A DNA stretch of 27,674 bases from DATDVC01 sp964601125 (GTDB lineage Bacteria > Patescibacteriota > Minisyncoccia > Phycocordibacterales > WO2-35-19): NCBI GenBank assembly GCA_964601125.1, contig CAZRKB010000008.1:1-27674 (forward strand). Direction: 5' to 3'. Numbering within the stretch: the stretch's first letter is position 1; each line of letters opens with the position of its first letter. Of this stretch, positions 14,350 to 22,600 are shown piece by piece. A program made the translations under genes and the position numbers. Below the pieces are notes generated by a model. The model ran no database searches, was not told the origin of the DNA, and worked only from the letters and a program-made list of their open reading frames with translations.

Positions 14350-15525
14350 ATGACCATTTTAATTTTTCTCATTATTTTGGGTTTGCTAGTTTTTGTTCAT
14401 GAGCTTGGGCACTTTTTGGCCGCAAAGAAGGCGGGTGTGGAGGTGGAAGAGTTTGGTTTTGGTTACCCGCCGAGAGCTATGACTTTAGGTAAAAAATGGG
14501 GCACTACTTTTACTCTAAATTGGATACCATTTGGCGGTTTTGTAAAAATTTTTGGAGAGAATTATGAGGAGAGTTTTTCTACGCCACCAGATCAGAAATC
14601 CACAGATATTTCTTTGCTAAGAAATTCCTCGAGCTCGCCTCAGTCAGGCTCGCTAGGGATTTCTGATTCTGGCAGCTCAAAAAAACTCTCTTTTGTTCAA
14701 GTGTCCAAAAAATGGCAAGCCGCCATTTTGGTTGCTGGAGTCACTTTTAATATTCTATTTGCCTGGTTTCTTTTTTCCCTAGGTTTTTTGATAGGACTAC
14801 CGACTCCGGTGGAAAATAGTTTTGGAGCTGAAGTTAAAAACCCGTCTCTTACCATAGTTGGTGTTTTGCCTGAAAGCCCAGCTTCAGAAGCCGGTTTAAA
14901 AGCTGGAGATAAGATTGTAAAAATAGAAAATAATGAACAGGTGATCGAGAACCCAAACCCCGAACAAATGTCTCAGTTTATAAATCAATCTGGAGAAATC
15001 ACTGTCGATGTTTTGCGTGGCAAAGAGTCTGTGGAGTTCAAGCTAGAAGGTAGAAGTGGTGTCGTTGAAGACAAGAAAGCCATCGGAATTGAGATGGATA
15101 TGGTCGGCACACTTTCCTTGCCTTTGCATAAAGCTCTATATCAAGGGGGCAAAGCGACTATCCTCATGACCTACCTTACTGCTGACGGTCTGTTTAATTT
15201 GGTGAAAGACGCAATCGCTGGCAAGCCGGATATTTCGCAAGTTACTGGTCCTGTCGGTATAGTTGGTTTAGTGGGGGATGCTTCACGTTTGGGCTTTGCT
15301 TACTTGATAACCTTCACCTCTCTTATCTCTATCAACTTGGCGATCATTAACCTCATTCCTTTTCCTGCTTTAGATGGTGGCCGATTACTTTTTGTGATCG
15401 TTGAGGGTGTAACTAAGAAAAAAATTAGTCCAAAGTTTGCTCAGATTGTTAACACTGCAGGTTTCTTTTTGCTTATTGCAGTAATGCTTTTTGTAACCTA
15501 TCGCGACATTTTGAATCTAATTTGA
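14350..15525 (+). CDS. rseP: Site-2 protease RseP-like (M50 membrane zinc protease)
   Basis: 391 aa. HELGH at residues 17-21 within the first membrane helix (zinc ligands and catalytic Glu), a PDZ domain at about 165-240 (LPESPASEAGLKAGDKIVKI), and NLIPFPALDGGR near 335-346 supplying the third ligand Asp. It cleaves membrane-embedded substrates such as anti-sigma factors or leftover signal peptides. Odd feature: after FGENYEES there is a ~40-residue Ser/Gly/Pro-rich insert (about 74-112) before the second membrane helix; its DNA forms an 86-bp imperfect palindrome, probably a repeat inserted in frame. It sits between frr and proS, a common arrangement. No Shine-Dalgarno. Confidence 0.92.
   Translation: MTILIFLIILGLLVFVHELGHFLAAKKAGVEVEEFGFGYPPRAMTLGKKWGTTFTLNWIPFGGFVKIFGENYEESFSTPPDQKSTDISLLRNSSSSPQSGSLGISDSGSSKKLSFVQVSKKWQAAILVAGVTFNILFAWFLFSLGFLIGLPTPVENSFGAEVKNPSLTIVGVLPESPASEAGLKAGDKIVKIENNEQVIENPNPEQMSQFINQSGEITVDVLRGKESVEFKLEGRSGVVEDKKAIGIEMDMVGTLSLPLHKALYQGGKATILMTYLTADGLFNLVKDAIAGKPDISQVTGPVGIVGLVGDASRLGFAYLITFTSLISINLAIINLIPFPALDGGRLLFVIVEGVTKKKISPKFAQIVNTAGFFLLIAVMLFVTYRDILNLI
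14587..14672. repeat. 86-bp palindromic element inserted in frame in rseP
   Basis: Outer arms CCAGATCAGAAATCC (14587-14601) and GGATTTCTGATTCTGG (14657-14672) are reverse complements apart from a single-base bulge. Inside are TTTCTT/AAGAAA (around 14610-14624) and a GCCT/AGGC hairpin around CAGTC. It coincides with the low-complexity Ser-rich insert in the protein. Confidence 0.75.
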
Positions 15526-15538
15526 TAGTATTTTCGAT

Positions 15539-16771
15539 ATGCGACAGTCACAACTTTTCACCAAAACCAGAAGGGAGGCGCCAAAGGATGAGGAATCTAA
15601 AAATGCGCAGCTTCTAATTAGAGGTGGATATATCCATAAAGAAATGGCGGGAGTTTATGCTTATCTACCTTTGGGTTTGAAGGTTTTGCAAAATATTCAA
15701 AATATAATCAGAGAAGAAATGAATGCGATTGGCGGGCAGGAATTGCTCATGACCACTCTGCAAGACCCGATGCTTTGGCAGAAGACGGGAAGATGGAATG
15801 ATGAAGTGGTAGATAACTGGTTTAAGACCAAGCTAGTAAATGGCAATGAACTTGGCATAGCCAACACTCATGAAGAGCCGATCACAGATATGGTTGCGGA
15901 GTTTGTTCAATCATACAAAGATTTACCTATTGCTCTTTACCAATTTCAAACCAAATTTAGAAACGAATTGCGGGCGAAATCGGGTATAATGCGAGTAAGG
16001 GAATTTTTGATGAAAGACCTCTATTCCTTCAACAAGACAGAACAAGAATTCAAAGATTTTTATGAAAAATGTGCGGAAGCTTACACCAAGATTTTCGATC
16101 GTGTCGGTCTTGGAGAAAAAACCTACCGTACTATTGCGGCTGGGGGATCTTTTACCACTGGTTTTACTGATGAATTTCAAACCGTTTCCGAAGCTGGAGA
16201 AGATGTGATCTACGTCGATATAGAAAAGAAAATAGCGATTAACAAAGAAGTTTACACTGATGAAAATTTGCAAAAATTCGGCTTGGACAAGAGTGGACTT
16301 AAAGAAGAAAGATCAGTAGAAGTAGGCAACATTTTCCCGCTGGGCGACAAATACCCGAAAGAAATAGGACTGAGAATAAAAGATGAAAATGGAAATGATT
16401 TTTATCCAGTGATGGGTTCTTATGGGATTGGGTTGGGACGTTTGATGGGTACTATCGTGGAAGTTTTGTCGGATGAAAAGGGTTTAGTTTGGCCCGAGAG
16501 TGTGGCTCCTTTCAAATATCACATTATTGAAATTATTTCAGAAAATCCGACAGTTAGGGAAACGGCGCATAAAATATATAAAAAAATTGGTGCGGATAAT
16601 GCTCTGTATGATGATAGAGATTTGCGAGCGGGAGAAAAGTTTGCAGACGCTGATCTTTTGGGTCTGCCATATCAAATAATAATAAGCGAAAAAAATATTG
16701 CATCAGGAAAACTTGAACTTAAAGTGCGAAAAACTGGCGAAGTTAAAATGGTAGGAGAAGACGAACTATAA
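15539..16771 (+). CDS. proS: Prolyl-tRNA synthetase, short form without editing domain
   Basis: 410 aa class II synthetase. Motif 1 region AGVYAYLPLGLKVLQNI, motif 2 FRNELRAKSGIMRVREFLMKDLY, and motif 3 GSYGIGLGRLMGTIVE are present, then the anticodon-binding domain (about 320-410; DNALYDDRDLRAGEKFADADLLGLPYQI). In bacterial-type ProRS the ~180-aa INS editing domain lies between motifs 2 and 3. Here GEDVIYVDIEKKIAINKEVY leads almost directly to VEVGNIFPLGDKY, so INS is absent, as in alphaproteobacterial and mitochondrial enzymes. Without a free-standing YbaK/ProX editing protein elsewhere, Ala-tRNAPro would not be cleared. A TAGTAT hexamer ends 7 nt before the ATG (15526-15531). Confidence 0.95.
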   Translation: MRQSQLFTKTRREAPKDEESKNAQLLIRGGYIHKEMAGVYAYLPLGLKVLQNIQNIIREEMNAIGGQELLMTTLQDPMLWQKTGRWNDEVVDNWFKTKLVNGNELGIANTHEEPITDMVAEFVQSYKDLPIALYQFQTKFRNELRAKSGIMRVREFLMKDLYSFNKTEQEFKDFYEKCAEAYTKIFDRVGLGEKTYRTIAAGGSFTTGFTDEFQTVSEAGEDVIYVDIEKKIAINKEVYTDENLQKFGLDKSGLKEERSVEVGNIFPLGDKYPKEIGLRIKDENGNDFYPVMGSYGIGLGRLMGTIVEVLSDEKGLVWPESVAPFKYHIIEIISENPTVRETAHKIYKKIGADNALYDDRDLRAGEKFADADLLGLPYQIIISEKNIASGKLELKVRKTGEVKMVGEDEL

Positions 16772-16777
16772 ATTTTG

Positions 16778-16786
16778 TGTTAAAGT
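16778..16786 (+). promoter_or_regulatory. Extended -10 promoter, predicted leaderless mreB2 start
   Basis: TGTTAAAGT (hexamer 16781-16786) ends exactly 6 nt before ATG 16793. No Shine-Dalgarno; likely the promoter of the elongasome operon. Confidence 0.55.
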
Positions 16787-16792
16787 GGCGCC

Positions 16793-17860
16793 ATGTTCAA
16801 GGAGAAATTTGATGAATGGATGCGCCTCTTGCGCAATGACATAGGGATTGATTTGGGTACGGCAAACGTACTTTTATACATAAGAGGTAAGGGTATCGTC
16901 CTTAACGAGCCTTCGGTAGTAGCCTTAAACCAAAAGACCGGACAAATTGTAGCTCTTGGCCATGAAGCCAAAAAAATGATGGGGCGTACTCCTCCGCACA
17001 TTGCAGTCATAAGACCAATAGTCGGCGGAGTGATTTCTGATTTTGAAGTGACGGAAGAAATGCTTCATTATATTTTGAACAAAGCTCAGTCGATTTCAAA
17101 AAAAATTCTTGGTCCTAGGGTGGTAGTGGGCGTGCCTTCTCATATCACTAATGTTGAAACGCGTGCGGTGAGGGATGCAACCAAAAATGCTGGCGCAAGC
17201 GAAGTTCATATCGTCGAAGAGCCGATCGCGGCCGCCATTGGCATGCATTTGCCGATTCATGAACCGGTTGGGAATATGATAATCGACATCGGGGGCGGCA
17301 CCGCTGATATCGCAGTCATTTCTCTTGGTGGGGTTGTTAGTTCGAAGAACGTGAGAATTGCTGGAGACAAACTAAACAGCGACATATCTTCTTACATAAG
17401 AAGCGAGTTTAAAATTATTGTTGGAGAAAAAACTGCTGAGAGTATCAAAATTGGTATATGCTCTCTATTGCCAGAGGAGGCACCTATAGAAACTAAGGCT
17501 CGGGGTAGAGATTTGGTGACTGGTTTGCCGAGGGAGGTTGTTGTTACTGATTCTGATATAAGAAATGCTATCGCCAATTCGATAGAAAGGCTTGTGAATG
17601 CAACCAAAGAAGTTTTGGAGCTTACTCCACCCGAAGTGCTCTCTGATATAATGCATAGAGGGGTGCATTTGGCGGGGGGCGGTGCTATGACTAAAGGTTT
17701 CGCTGAAGTGCTTTCAGGTGAAATCGGCATTCCGGTTTATATTGCTGATGATCCGCTTACTTGTGTTGTTCGTGGTACTGGTATTATTCTGGAAAAAATT
17801 GATCAATACAGAGATATGTTAATAGAAGATGAAAACGATATATCAACTAAAACCCAATGA
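16793..17860 (+). CDS. mreB: Actin-like rod-shape protein MreB (second copy, operon type)
   Basis: 355 aa. Canonical MreB: IGIDLGTANVLLYIRGKG, VPSHITNVETRAV, HIVEEPIAAAIGMHLPI, IIDIGGGTADIAVISLGG, HLAGGGAMTKGF and RGTGIILEKI. All nucleotide motifs are conventional, including the E-E-P that the first copy lacks. It heads the mreB-mreC-mreD-like-PBP2-murF cluster, so it is the best candidate for the main elongasome filament. An N-terminal amphipathic stretch (MFKEKFDEWMRLLRNDIG) could bind the membrane. The 3' end overlaps mreC by 32 nt. Confidence 0.96.
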   Translation: MFKEKFDEWMRLLRNDIGIDLGTANVLLYIRGKGIVLNEPSVVALNQKTGQIVALGHEAKKMMGRTPPHIAVIRPIVGGVISDFEVTEEMLHYILNKAQSISKKILGPRVVVGVPSHITNVETRAVRDATKNAGASEVHIVEEPIAAAIGMHLPIHEPVGNMIIDIGGGTADIAVISLGGVVSSKNVRIAGDKLNSDISSYIRSEFKIIVGEKTAESIKIGICSLLPEEAPIETKARGRDLVTGLPREVVVTDSDIRNAIANSIERLVNATKEVLELTPPEVLSDIMHRGVHLAGGGAMTKGFAEVLSGEIGIPVYIADDPLTCVVRGTGIILEKIDQYRDMLIEDENDISTKTQ

Positions 17861-18653
17861 TAAAAACAGAAATCGGCTGGAAAATAAAAAATTAAAGCTG
17901 GGCATATCTCTTATAATTTTATTTTTTGTTTTGTTTGCGAGCTCTTCTGATTTTAGTGGTACCGCTTCGGTGGTGCTAGACCCATTTTTTAGGGTGGGAA
18001 ATTTTATTTATGAAAAAATTCCTTTCGTACCTGATTTTTTTAGGGACAGAAAGTTTTTGATTGAAAAAAATAGAGAGCTTTTTGAAAGGGTAGAAAATCT
18101 GAATCTTGATTTGATAAGTTACGAAACTATTTTAGAAGAAAACAAAAGGCTGTATTCAGAACTAGGTCTTCGTCCGGAAGGTTCTTTTTTGGGTTCAAAA
18201 ATAATAGCCAAACCTCCGCAAGTCCCAACGGATTCGATCGTGATTGATCGAGGAAGCGGGGATGTGATAGATGTTGGAGACATTGTTCTTGCTGGTAGTA
18301 GGATCATGATAGGCAGGGTGGTCTCTGTTTCCGATAAAAATGCCGTAGTCGCTTTGAGCTCTCTTTCAAACACTCTCTCTTATGGATACATAGAAAGAAC
18401 TGGCGAGGCTATAGATTTAGAAGGTGTAGGGGGTGGGAGTATGCGAGCTAGAGTTCCCATTGATTTTGACATAAAACTTGAAGATAAAGTTTTGATCGAA
18501 GGGACACGGGTTTATGTAGCCGCCATTGCCGCTTCAATAGAGGTAGATCAATCTTCCGGTTTTGAAGAGATCTTGTTTAAATTACCTGCTAATATTGGGA
18601 GAGCGAGAGTGGTTTTCGTAGAGCCGTCGCTTGTAATTGAGTCAGCAAATTAA
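17829..18653 (+). CDS. mreC: Rod-shape protein MreC
   Basis: 274 aa. A short basic cytoplasmic N-terminus, one membrane helix (about 22-40), a coiled coil (about 70-115; RELFERVENLNLDLISYETI) and the MreC beta-domain repeats (about 120-270), with DSIVIDRGSGDVIDVGDIVL and GRVVSVSDKNAVVAL typical of the family. It links MreB filaments to PBP2 on the outer face of the membrane. The 32-nt overlap with mreB2 is long; the ATG at 17857 just upstream of the mreB stop is out of frame, so 17829 is kept. The overlap suggests coupled translation. Confidence 0.92.
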   Translation: MKTIYQLKPNDKNRNRLENKKLKLGISLIILFFVLFASSSDFSGTASVVLDPFFRVGNFIYEKIPFVPDFFRDRKFLIEKNRELFERVENLNLDLISYETILEENKRLYSELGLRPEGSFLGSKIIAKPPQVPTDSIVIDRGSGDVIDVGDIVLAGSRIMIGRVVSVSDKNAVVALSSLSNTLSYGYIERTGEAIDLEGVGGGSMRARVPIDFDIKLEDKVLIEGTRVYVAAIAASIEVDQSSGFEEILFKLPANIGRARVVFVEPSLVIESAN

Positions 18654-18656
18654 AAA

Positions 18657-18917
18657 ATGTTACGCCTAGTATTTTTTTTGGTCGTTTTATTTATAACAGC
18701 TGTTTTTGGTTGGTGGACGTTTTTTCCCCTCTCTTTGCTATATATCTATCTCGCCAAGGTTCCTTACGAAGTTATTGTGGTAGGTGGTATTATGGATACA
18801 GTGTATTATTTAGGTGAAGGGTTAGTGTTAAATAATTTGTTTGGCCTTTTTGCCTTTTTTGCCATAGTGGCAGCTATTTTTCTGGAAGACAGGCTTGAGT
18901 GGGAGGCTATTTTGTAA
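18657..18917 (+). CDS. Short membrane protein in the mreD position
   Basis: 86 aa with three or four hydrophobic segments (about 2-21, 22-33, 38-52, 58-76) and few charged residues apart from the C-terminus (LEDRLEWEAIL). MreD is normally about 160 aa with five or six helices. Sequence alone does not prove homology, but the place between mreC and the PBP2 gene, 3 bp after mreC, makes a reduced MreD the most likely identity. Alternative: an unrelated membrane protein captured in the operon. Confidence 0.6.
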   Translation: MLRLVFFLVVLFITAVFGWWTFFPLSLLYIYLAKVPYEVIVVGGIMDTVYYLGEGLVLNNLFGLFAFFAIVAAIFLEDRLEWEAIL

Positions 18918-18921
18918 CTAT

Positions 18922-20649
18922 ATGCTCGGAAATTTAAAAAGATTTTTTAATAATTTTCGTAAGCGCGATTACTCGGATATAGACCCGGATGCTATATTTA
19001 TGGATTCAAAAAACCTTCCAGCATTCGATGTGCATCAGTTTGAGGGAAGGTTGGAGAAATCTATTTCAAACAAATCGTTTTCTTTTTTTAGTGCCATTTG
19101 GATTATTGTGATGTTGGTTTTTTTATCTAAGATCGGTTCTTTGCAAATAGTTCATGGACAGGAGTTTAGAGAGAGAAGCGAGAATAACAAACTAAAACAA
19201 ATTTTATTGGTTGCGCCGAGAGGTATAATTTATAGTCGAGATGGAGAGAGACTTGCTTGGAATCAACGCTCTGATTCAGATGCTATTGCAAAAGAGGACG
19301 ATTTCCCTGAAAGAAAATATATTGACAAAGGTGGGTTCGGTGCTCTTTTGGGATTTATAAAATACCCCGCGAAAGACAAAGCTGGTTTTTATTATGAGGA
19401 AGAATATACACCAAAAGATGGGGCCGAACTTTATTTAAATGAAATGCTAACTGGACGCAACGGTCTTAAGTTTGTAGAAACATCTGTTAGTGGCGAAATA
19501 ATATCTGAAAGTGTGGTAAAGCCTAGTCTAAAAGGCGAGGACGCCATTATTTCTATAGATTCTCGTATTCAAAACAAGCTTTACGAGAATATAAAAAATC
19601 TCGCTGAGCAGGTTGATTTTAAGGGTGGGTCAGGAGTGATCATGGATGTAGAGTCCGGAGAGATGCTTGCGATGGCAAGTTACCCCGAATACGATCCAGA
19701 AGTGATGACTCAAGGCAAAGATTTGCAAAAAATAGGAGAGTATTCTAAAGACCCAAATAACCCATTTCTAAATCGAGCCATTTCTGGACTTTACACTCCT
19801 GGTTCGATAGTCAAACCATTCATGGCCTTCGCTGCTCTGGAGGAAAAAATAATTTCACCAGAAAAGCAGATAGTGAGCACTGGACAACTTGTAATTCCAA
19901 ATCGCTATAACCCTGATCAGCCGACGATTTTTAAAGACTGGAAGGCTCATGGTGCTGTAGATATGCGCCGTGCGATCGCCGTTTCGTCGGACGTGTATTT
20001 TTATCAAATAGGCGGGGGTTTTGAAAATCAGAAAGGTTTAGGTATAGAAAACATAAAAAAATATTTAGAAAAATTTGGCTTTACCAAAAAAACAGGTTTT
20101 GACAACATAAAAGAAGAAACTGGAGTGATACCAGACCCTGAATGGAAAGCAAAAATTTTTGATGGAGATGTCTGGAGGGTTGGCGACACTTATAACACCT
20201 CAATTGGTCAGTACGGAATGCAAATAACCCCGATTCAAGCCCTTGTGGCGATCTCTGCTCTTGCTAATGGTGGCAGGTTACTTACACCTTCCATTATTTT
20301 TACTTCGACTTCGACTGTGGCTTCTGGGCAAAAAATAACAGGCGGGGCTGATAGCTTTAAAATACCAAAAGAAGGTATGCGTATGGCGGTCAAAGAGGGC
20401 ACCGCTTCTGGTTTAAACGTAGCTTATACTGAGGTGGCCGGCAAAACTGGTACCGCAGAACTTGGTGCCAGAAAGCAATTTGTAAATTCTTGGGTGATAG
20501 GTTTCTTTCCTTATGAAAAACCAAAGTATGCTTTCGTTGTTGTAATGGAGCGCGGGCCAGTCTCCAACCTAACTGGTGGTACCTATGTAATGCGACAACT
20601 TTTAGATTGGATGCACATAAATACACCAGAGTATTTTGAAAACAAATGA
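18922..20649 (+). CDS. mrdA: Penicillin-binding protein 2 (elongation transpeptidase)
   Basis: 575 aa from ATG 18922. One membrane anchor (about 52-70), a dimerisation/pedestal region starting VAPRGIIYSRDGERL (about 98-112), and a transpeptidase domain with TPGSIVKP (active Ser 295, Lys 298), SSD at 355-357 and KTGTAE at 508-513. It cross-links peptidoglycan during elongation. The N-terminal cytoplasmic extension (~50 residues, acidic: YSDIDPDAIFMDSKNLPAF) is longer than usual. A TTG start at 18895 is possible in frame but would overlap the previous gene. ATGA overlap with murF at 20646. Confidence 0.93.
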   Translation: MLGNLKRFFNNFRKRDYSDIDPDAIFMDSKNLPAFDVHQFEGRLEKSISNKSFSFFSAIWIIVMLVFLSKIGSLQIVHGQEFRERSENNKLKQILLVAPRGIIYSRDGERLAWNQRSDSDAIAKEDDFPERKYIDKGGFGALLGFIKYPAKDKAGFYYEEEYTPKDGAELYLNEMLTGRNGLKFVETSVSGEIISESVVKPSLKGEDAIISIDSRIQNKLYENIKNLAEQVDFKGGSGVIMDVESGEMLAMASYPEYDPEVMTQGKDLQKIGEYSKDPNNPFLNRAISGLYTPGSIVKPFMAFAALEEKIISPEKQIVSTGQLVIPNRYNPDQPTIFKDWKAHGAVDMRRAIAVSSDVYFYQIGGGFENQKGLGIENIKKYLEKFGFTKKTGFDNIKEETGVIPDPEWKAKIFDGDVWRVGDTYNTSIGQYGMQITPIQALVAISALANGGRLLTPSIIFTSTSTVASGQKITGGADSFKIPKEGMRMAVKEGTASGLNVAYTEVAGKTGTAELGARKQFVNSWVIGFFPYEKPKYAFVVVMERGPVSNLTGGTYVMRQLLDWMHINTPEYFENK

Positions 20650-21908
20650 AAAAAATTATAAAAAACATTTTAGTTGCTATTTTGGGGTGGCAGGTTAGGC
20701 GGCTTCGAAATAAAAATAATTTCAAGATTATTGGAGTGGTGGGCAGTATTGGCAAAACTTCGACCAAACTGGCTATCGCTAAAATGCTTGAAGGTCAGAG
20801 GAAAACTCGCTACCAAGAAGGCAACTACAACGACATTGTCAGCGTGCCGCTTGTAATTTTTGGTCACGAAATGCCACAGCTCTGGAATATTTTTTCGTGG
20901 ATAAAAATAATTTTTCAGAACGAGTTGCAGATTTTTGGCAAATTCCCTTTTGAATTTTTAGTGCTTGAATTGGGGACTGATAAACCGGGAGATATACCAG
21001 AGTTTAGAAAATATCTGCATCTCGACATCGCTGTTATAACGGCGGTTACTCCGGAACACATGGAATTTTTCGAGACGATAGAAAAAGTGGCAGAAGAAGA
21101 ATGGAATGTAAATTTTTGGAGTGATATTGTTTTTGCCAACAAAGATTTGTGCCAGTTTATACCCGAAACCGTCGACCATAAGAAAATTGTTTTTTATGGA
21201 AAAGATTTTGGCTCTTTGTATAAAATTGAAAATATCCAAAAAAATAATGATGGGTTTAATTTTGAAATTTCTTTTAAAGGTGGTAAGGTCGCAGAGCTCT
21301 CACTCCGAGCTCTTTCAGAAGTTGAAATTTATTCTACTTGCGCCTCGCTTGCTCTCGCCAAGTATTTGATGCTCTCAATCGAAGGAGCTAAGGCTGCGCT
21401 TGAGAAGAACCAAGCTTTCTCTGGTAGGATGCAAAAATTAAAAGGCATAAAAAACTCAACCATCATTGATGACACTTACAATGCTAGTCCGGAGTCGATG
21501 AAAATTGCTATAAGCGCACTGTATGCCCAAGAAGCAAATCAGAGAATCGCAATACTTGGGATGATGAATGAGCTCGGCAAGACTTCTAAAATAGAACACG
21601 AAAAGGTTGGGAAATTGTGCGATCCAAAGTTGCTTGACTTGGTTGTGACTATTGGCAAAGGTGCAAATGAATATTTAGCCAAAGTGGCAGAAGAAAATGG
21701 ATGCAACGTTTATAGATCTAAAAATGCTAAAGAAGCGGGGGATTTTGTGAAAGATAAAATAAAGGAAGGTGCGGTAATTCTCGCTAAAGGCTCTCAAAAC
21801 GGCGTCTTTGCCGAAGAGGCTCTTAAGCCCCTTCTCGCCAACCCTTCTGACTCCTCTCGCCTCGTCCGCCAGTCAGCGGAATGGATTGAGAAAAAGGCCC
21901 AAAATTGA
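20646..21908 (+). CDS. murF: Mur ligase, MurF-like
   Basis: 420 aa. ATP-binding GSIGKTSTK (about 33-41), the Mur-ligase central motifs LELGTDKPGDIPEF and TAVTPEHMEFF (about 101-145), DDTYNASPESM (about 277-287, diagnostic of MurF) and the C-terminal domain with ILGMMNELGKTS. MurF adds D-Ala-D-Ala to the UDP-MurNAc tripeptide. The N-terminal UDP-binding domain is nearly absent: only ~30 basic/hydrophobic residues precede the P-loop (normal MurF has ~100), which may change substrate recognition or indicate a MurT-like variant. The last 20 residues (LVRQSAEWIEKKAQN) resemble tails of other CPR MurF-like proteins. Placement after PBP2 fits wall synthesis. Confidence 0.85.
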   Translation: MKKIIKNILVAILGWQVRRLRNKNNFKIIGVVGSIGKTSTKLAIAKMLEGQRKTRYQEGNYNDIVSVPLVIFGHEMPQLWNIFSWIKIIFQNELQIFGKFPFEFLVLELGTDKPGDIPEFRKYLHLDIAVITAVTPEHMEFFETIEKVAEEEWNVNFWSDIVFANKDLCQFIPETVDHKKIVFYGKDFGSLYKIENIQKNNDGFNFEISFKGGKVAELSLRALSEVEIYSTCASLALAKYLMLSIEGAKAALEKNQAFSGRMQKLKGIKNSTIIDDTYNASPESMKIAISALYAQEANQRIAILGMMNELGKTSKIEHEKVGKLCDPKLLDLVVTIGKGANEYLAKVAEENGCNVYRSKNAKEAGDFVKDKIKEGAVILAKGSQNGVFAEEALKPLLANPSDSSRLVRQSAEWIEKKAQN

Positions 21909-22109
21909 CTTTTGGGGGAAATTGGCTACAATTGCGGAGAACTTTATTTTAATTNNNNNNNNNNNNNNNNNNNNNNNNNNNNNNNNNNNNNNNNNNNNNN
22001 NNNNNNNNNNNNNNNNNNNNNNNNNNNNNNNNNNNNNNNNNNNNNNNNNNNNNNCAAAATTGACTTTTGGGGGAAATTGGCTACAATTGCGGAGAACTTT
22101 ATTTTAATT
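21900..22109. other. Scaffold gap (100 N) with identical 55-bp flanks
   Basis: Positions 21900-21954 and 22055-22109 are the same 55 nt, separated by exactly 100 Ns (21955-22054). A 55-nt overlap is what an assembler with k=55 leaves when two contigs overlap but are joined as a scaffold. The duplicated segment contains the greA promoter. Most likely the real sequence has one copy and no gap. Confidence 0.9.
22060..22087 (+). promoter_or_regulatory. Promoter of greA
   Basis: TTGACT (22060-22065), 16-bp spacer, TACAAT (22082-22087). The same promoter appears before the N gap (21905-21932) because of the duplicated 55 bp. Predicted leader about 24 nt with GGAGA near its start. Confidence 0.65.
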
Positions 22110-22117
22110 TTTAAAAC

Positions 22118-22582
22118 ATGGATCAAAAAGAATTCCTTACAAAAGACAAGCAGAAGGCTTTGAGTGAAGAGCTTGAGTATCTAAAAAAGACAAGAAGGAA
22201 GGAAATAGCAGAACAACTCGAATATGCCAAGTCTTTGGGTGATTTGTCAGAAAATGCTGAGTATCATGAAGCGCGTGACTTGCAGGGGGTAGTGGAAGAC
22301 AGGATAAATAAAATAGAAGCTATTCTAAAAAATGCTACTATAGTTTCTTCTCACGAGATTGGTTCCGTCGCAGTGGGTGCTGTGATTACTGTAGTTAAAG
22401 ATGGAGACAAAGCTGAAAGAGTTTACACGATAGTTGGCGGCGAAGAGTCTGATATAGCATCCGGTAAAATTTCTGTACACTCGCCTTTTGGTGAAGCTGC
22501 TTTGGGTAAAAAGAAGGGTGATAAGTTTACTTTTGCCGCTCCCTCTGGCTCGGTTACTTATAAAATATCCAAAATAGAATAA
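22118..22582 (+). CDS. greA: Transcription elongation factor GreA
   Basis: 154 aa, normal length. N-terminal coiled coil (about 10-75) with the acidic tip GDLSENAEYHEARDLQ, whose acidic residues reach the polymerase active site, and a C-terminal FKBP-like domain (about 80-154; ISVHSPFGEAALGKKKGD). It rescues backtracked RNA polymerase by stimulating transcript cleavage. lysS follows after 18 bp but has its own -10; a greA-lysS pair is common in bacteria. Confidence 0.96.
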   Translation: MDQKEFLTKDKQKALSEELEYLKKTRRKEIAEQLEYAKSLGDLSENAEYHEARDLQGVVEDRINKIEAILKNATIVSSHEIGSVAVGAVITVVKDGDKAERVYTIVGGEESDIASGKISVHSPFGEAALGKKKGDKFTFAAPSGSVTYKISKIE

Positions 22583-22588
22583 ATTGGG

Positions 22589-22594
22589 TATAAT
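22589..22594 (+). promoter_or_regulatory. -10 hexamer, predicted leaderless lysS start
   Basis: TATAAT ends exactly 6 nt before ATG 22601. It lies between the greA stop and lysS; no -35 near consensus was seen. Confidence 0.55.
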
Positions 22595-22600
22595 TAGCTC

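Noticed and set aside
18895..18921. TTG start for PBP2
   Set aside because: It would overlap the mreD-like gene; ATG 18922 follows that gene's stop by 4 bp.
21836..21880. Palindromic TCCGC/GCGGA insertion at the end of murF
   Set aside because: The encoded LVRQS.EW tail looks like a normal C-terminus of related ligases, so an insertion is not supported.
21900..22109. Biological tandem duplication of the greA promoter
   Set aside because: The exact 55-nt length and the exact 100-N spacer are typical of a scaffolding artefact.
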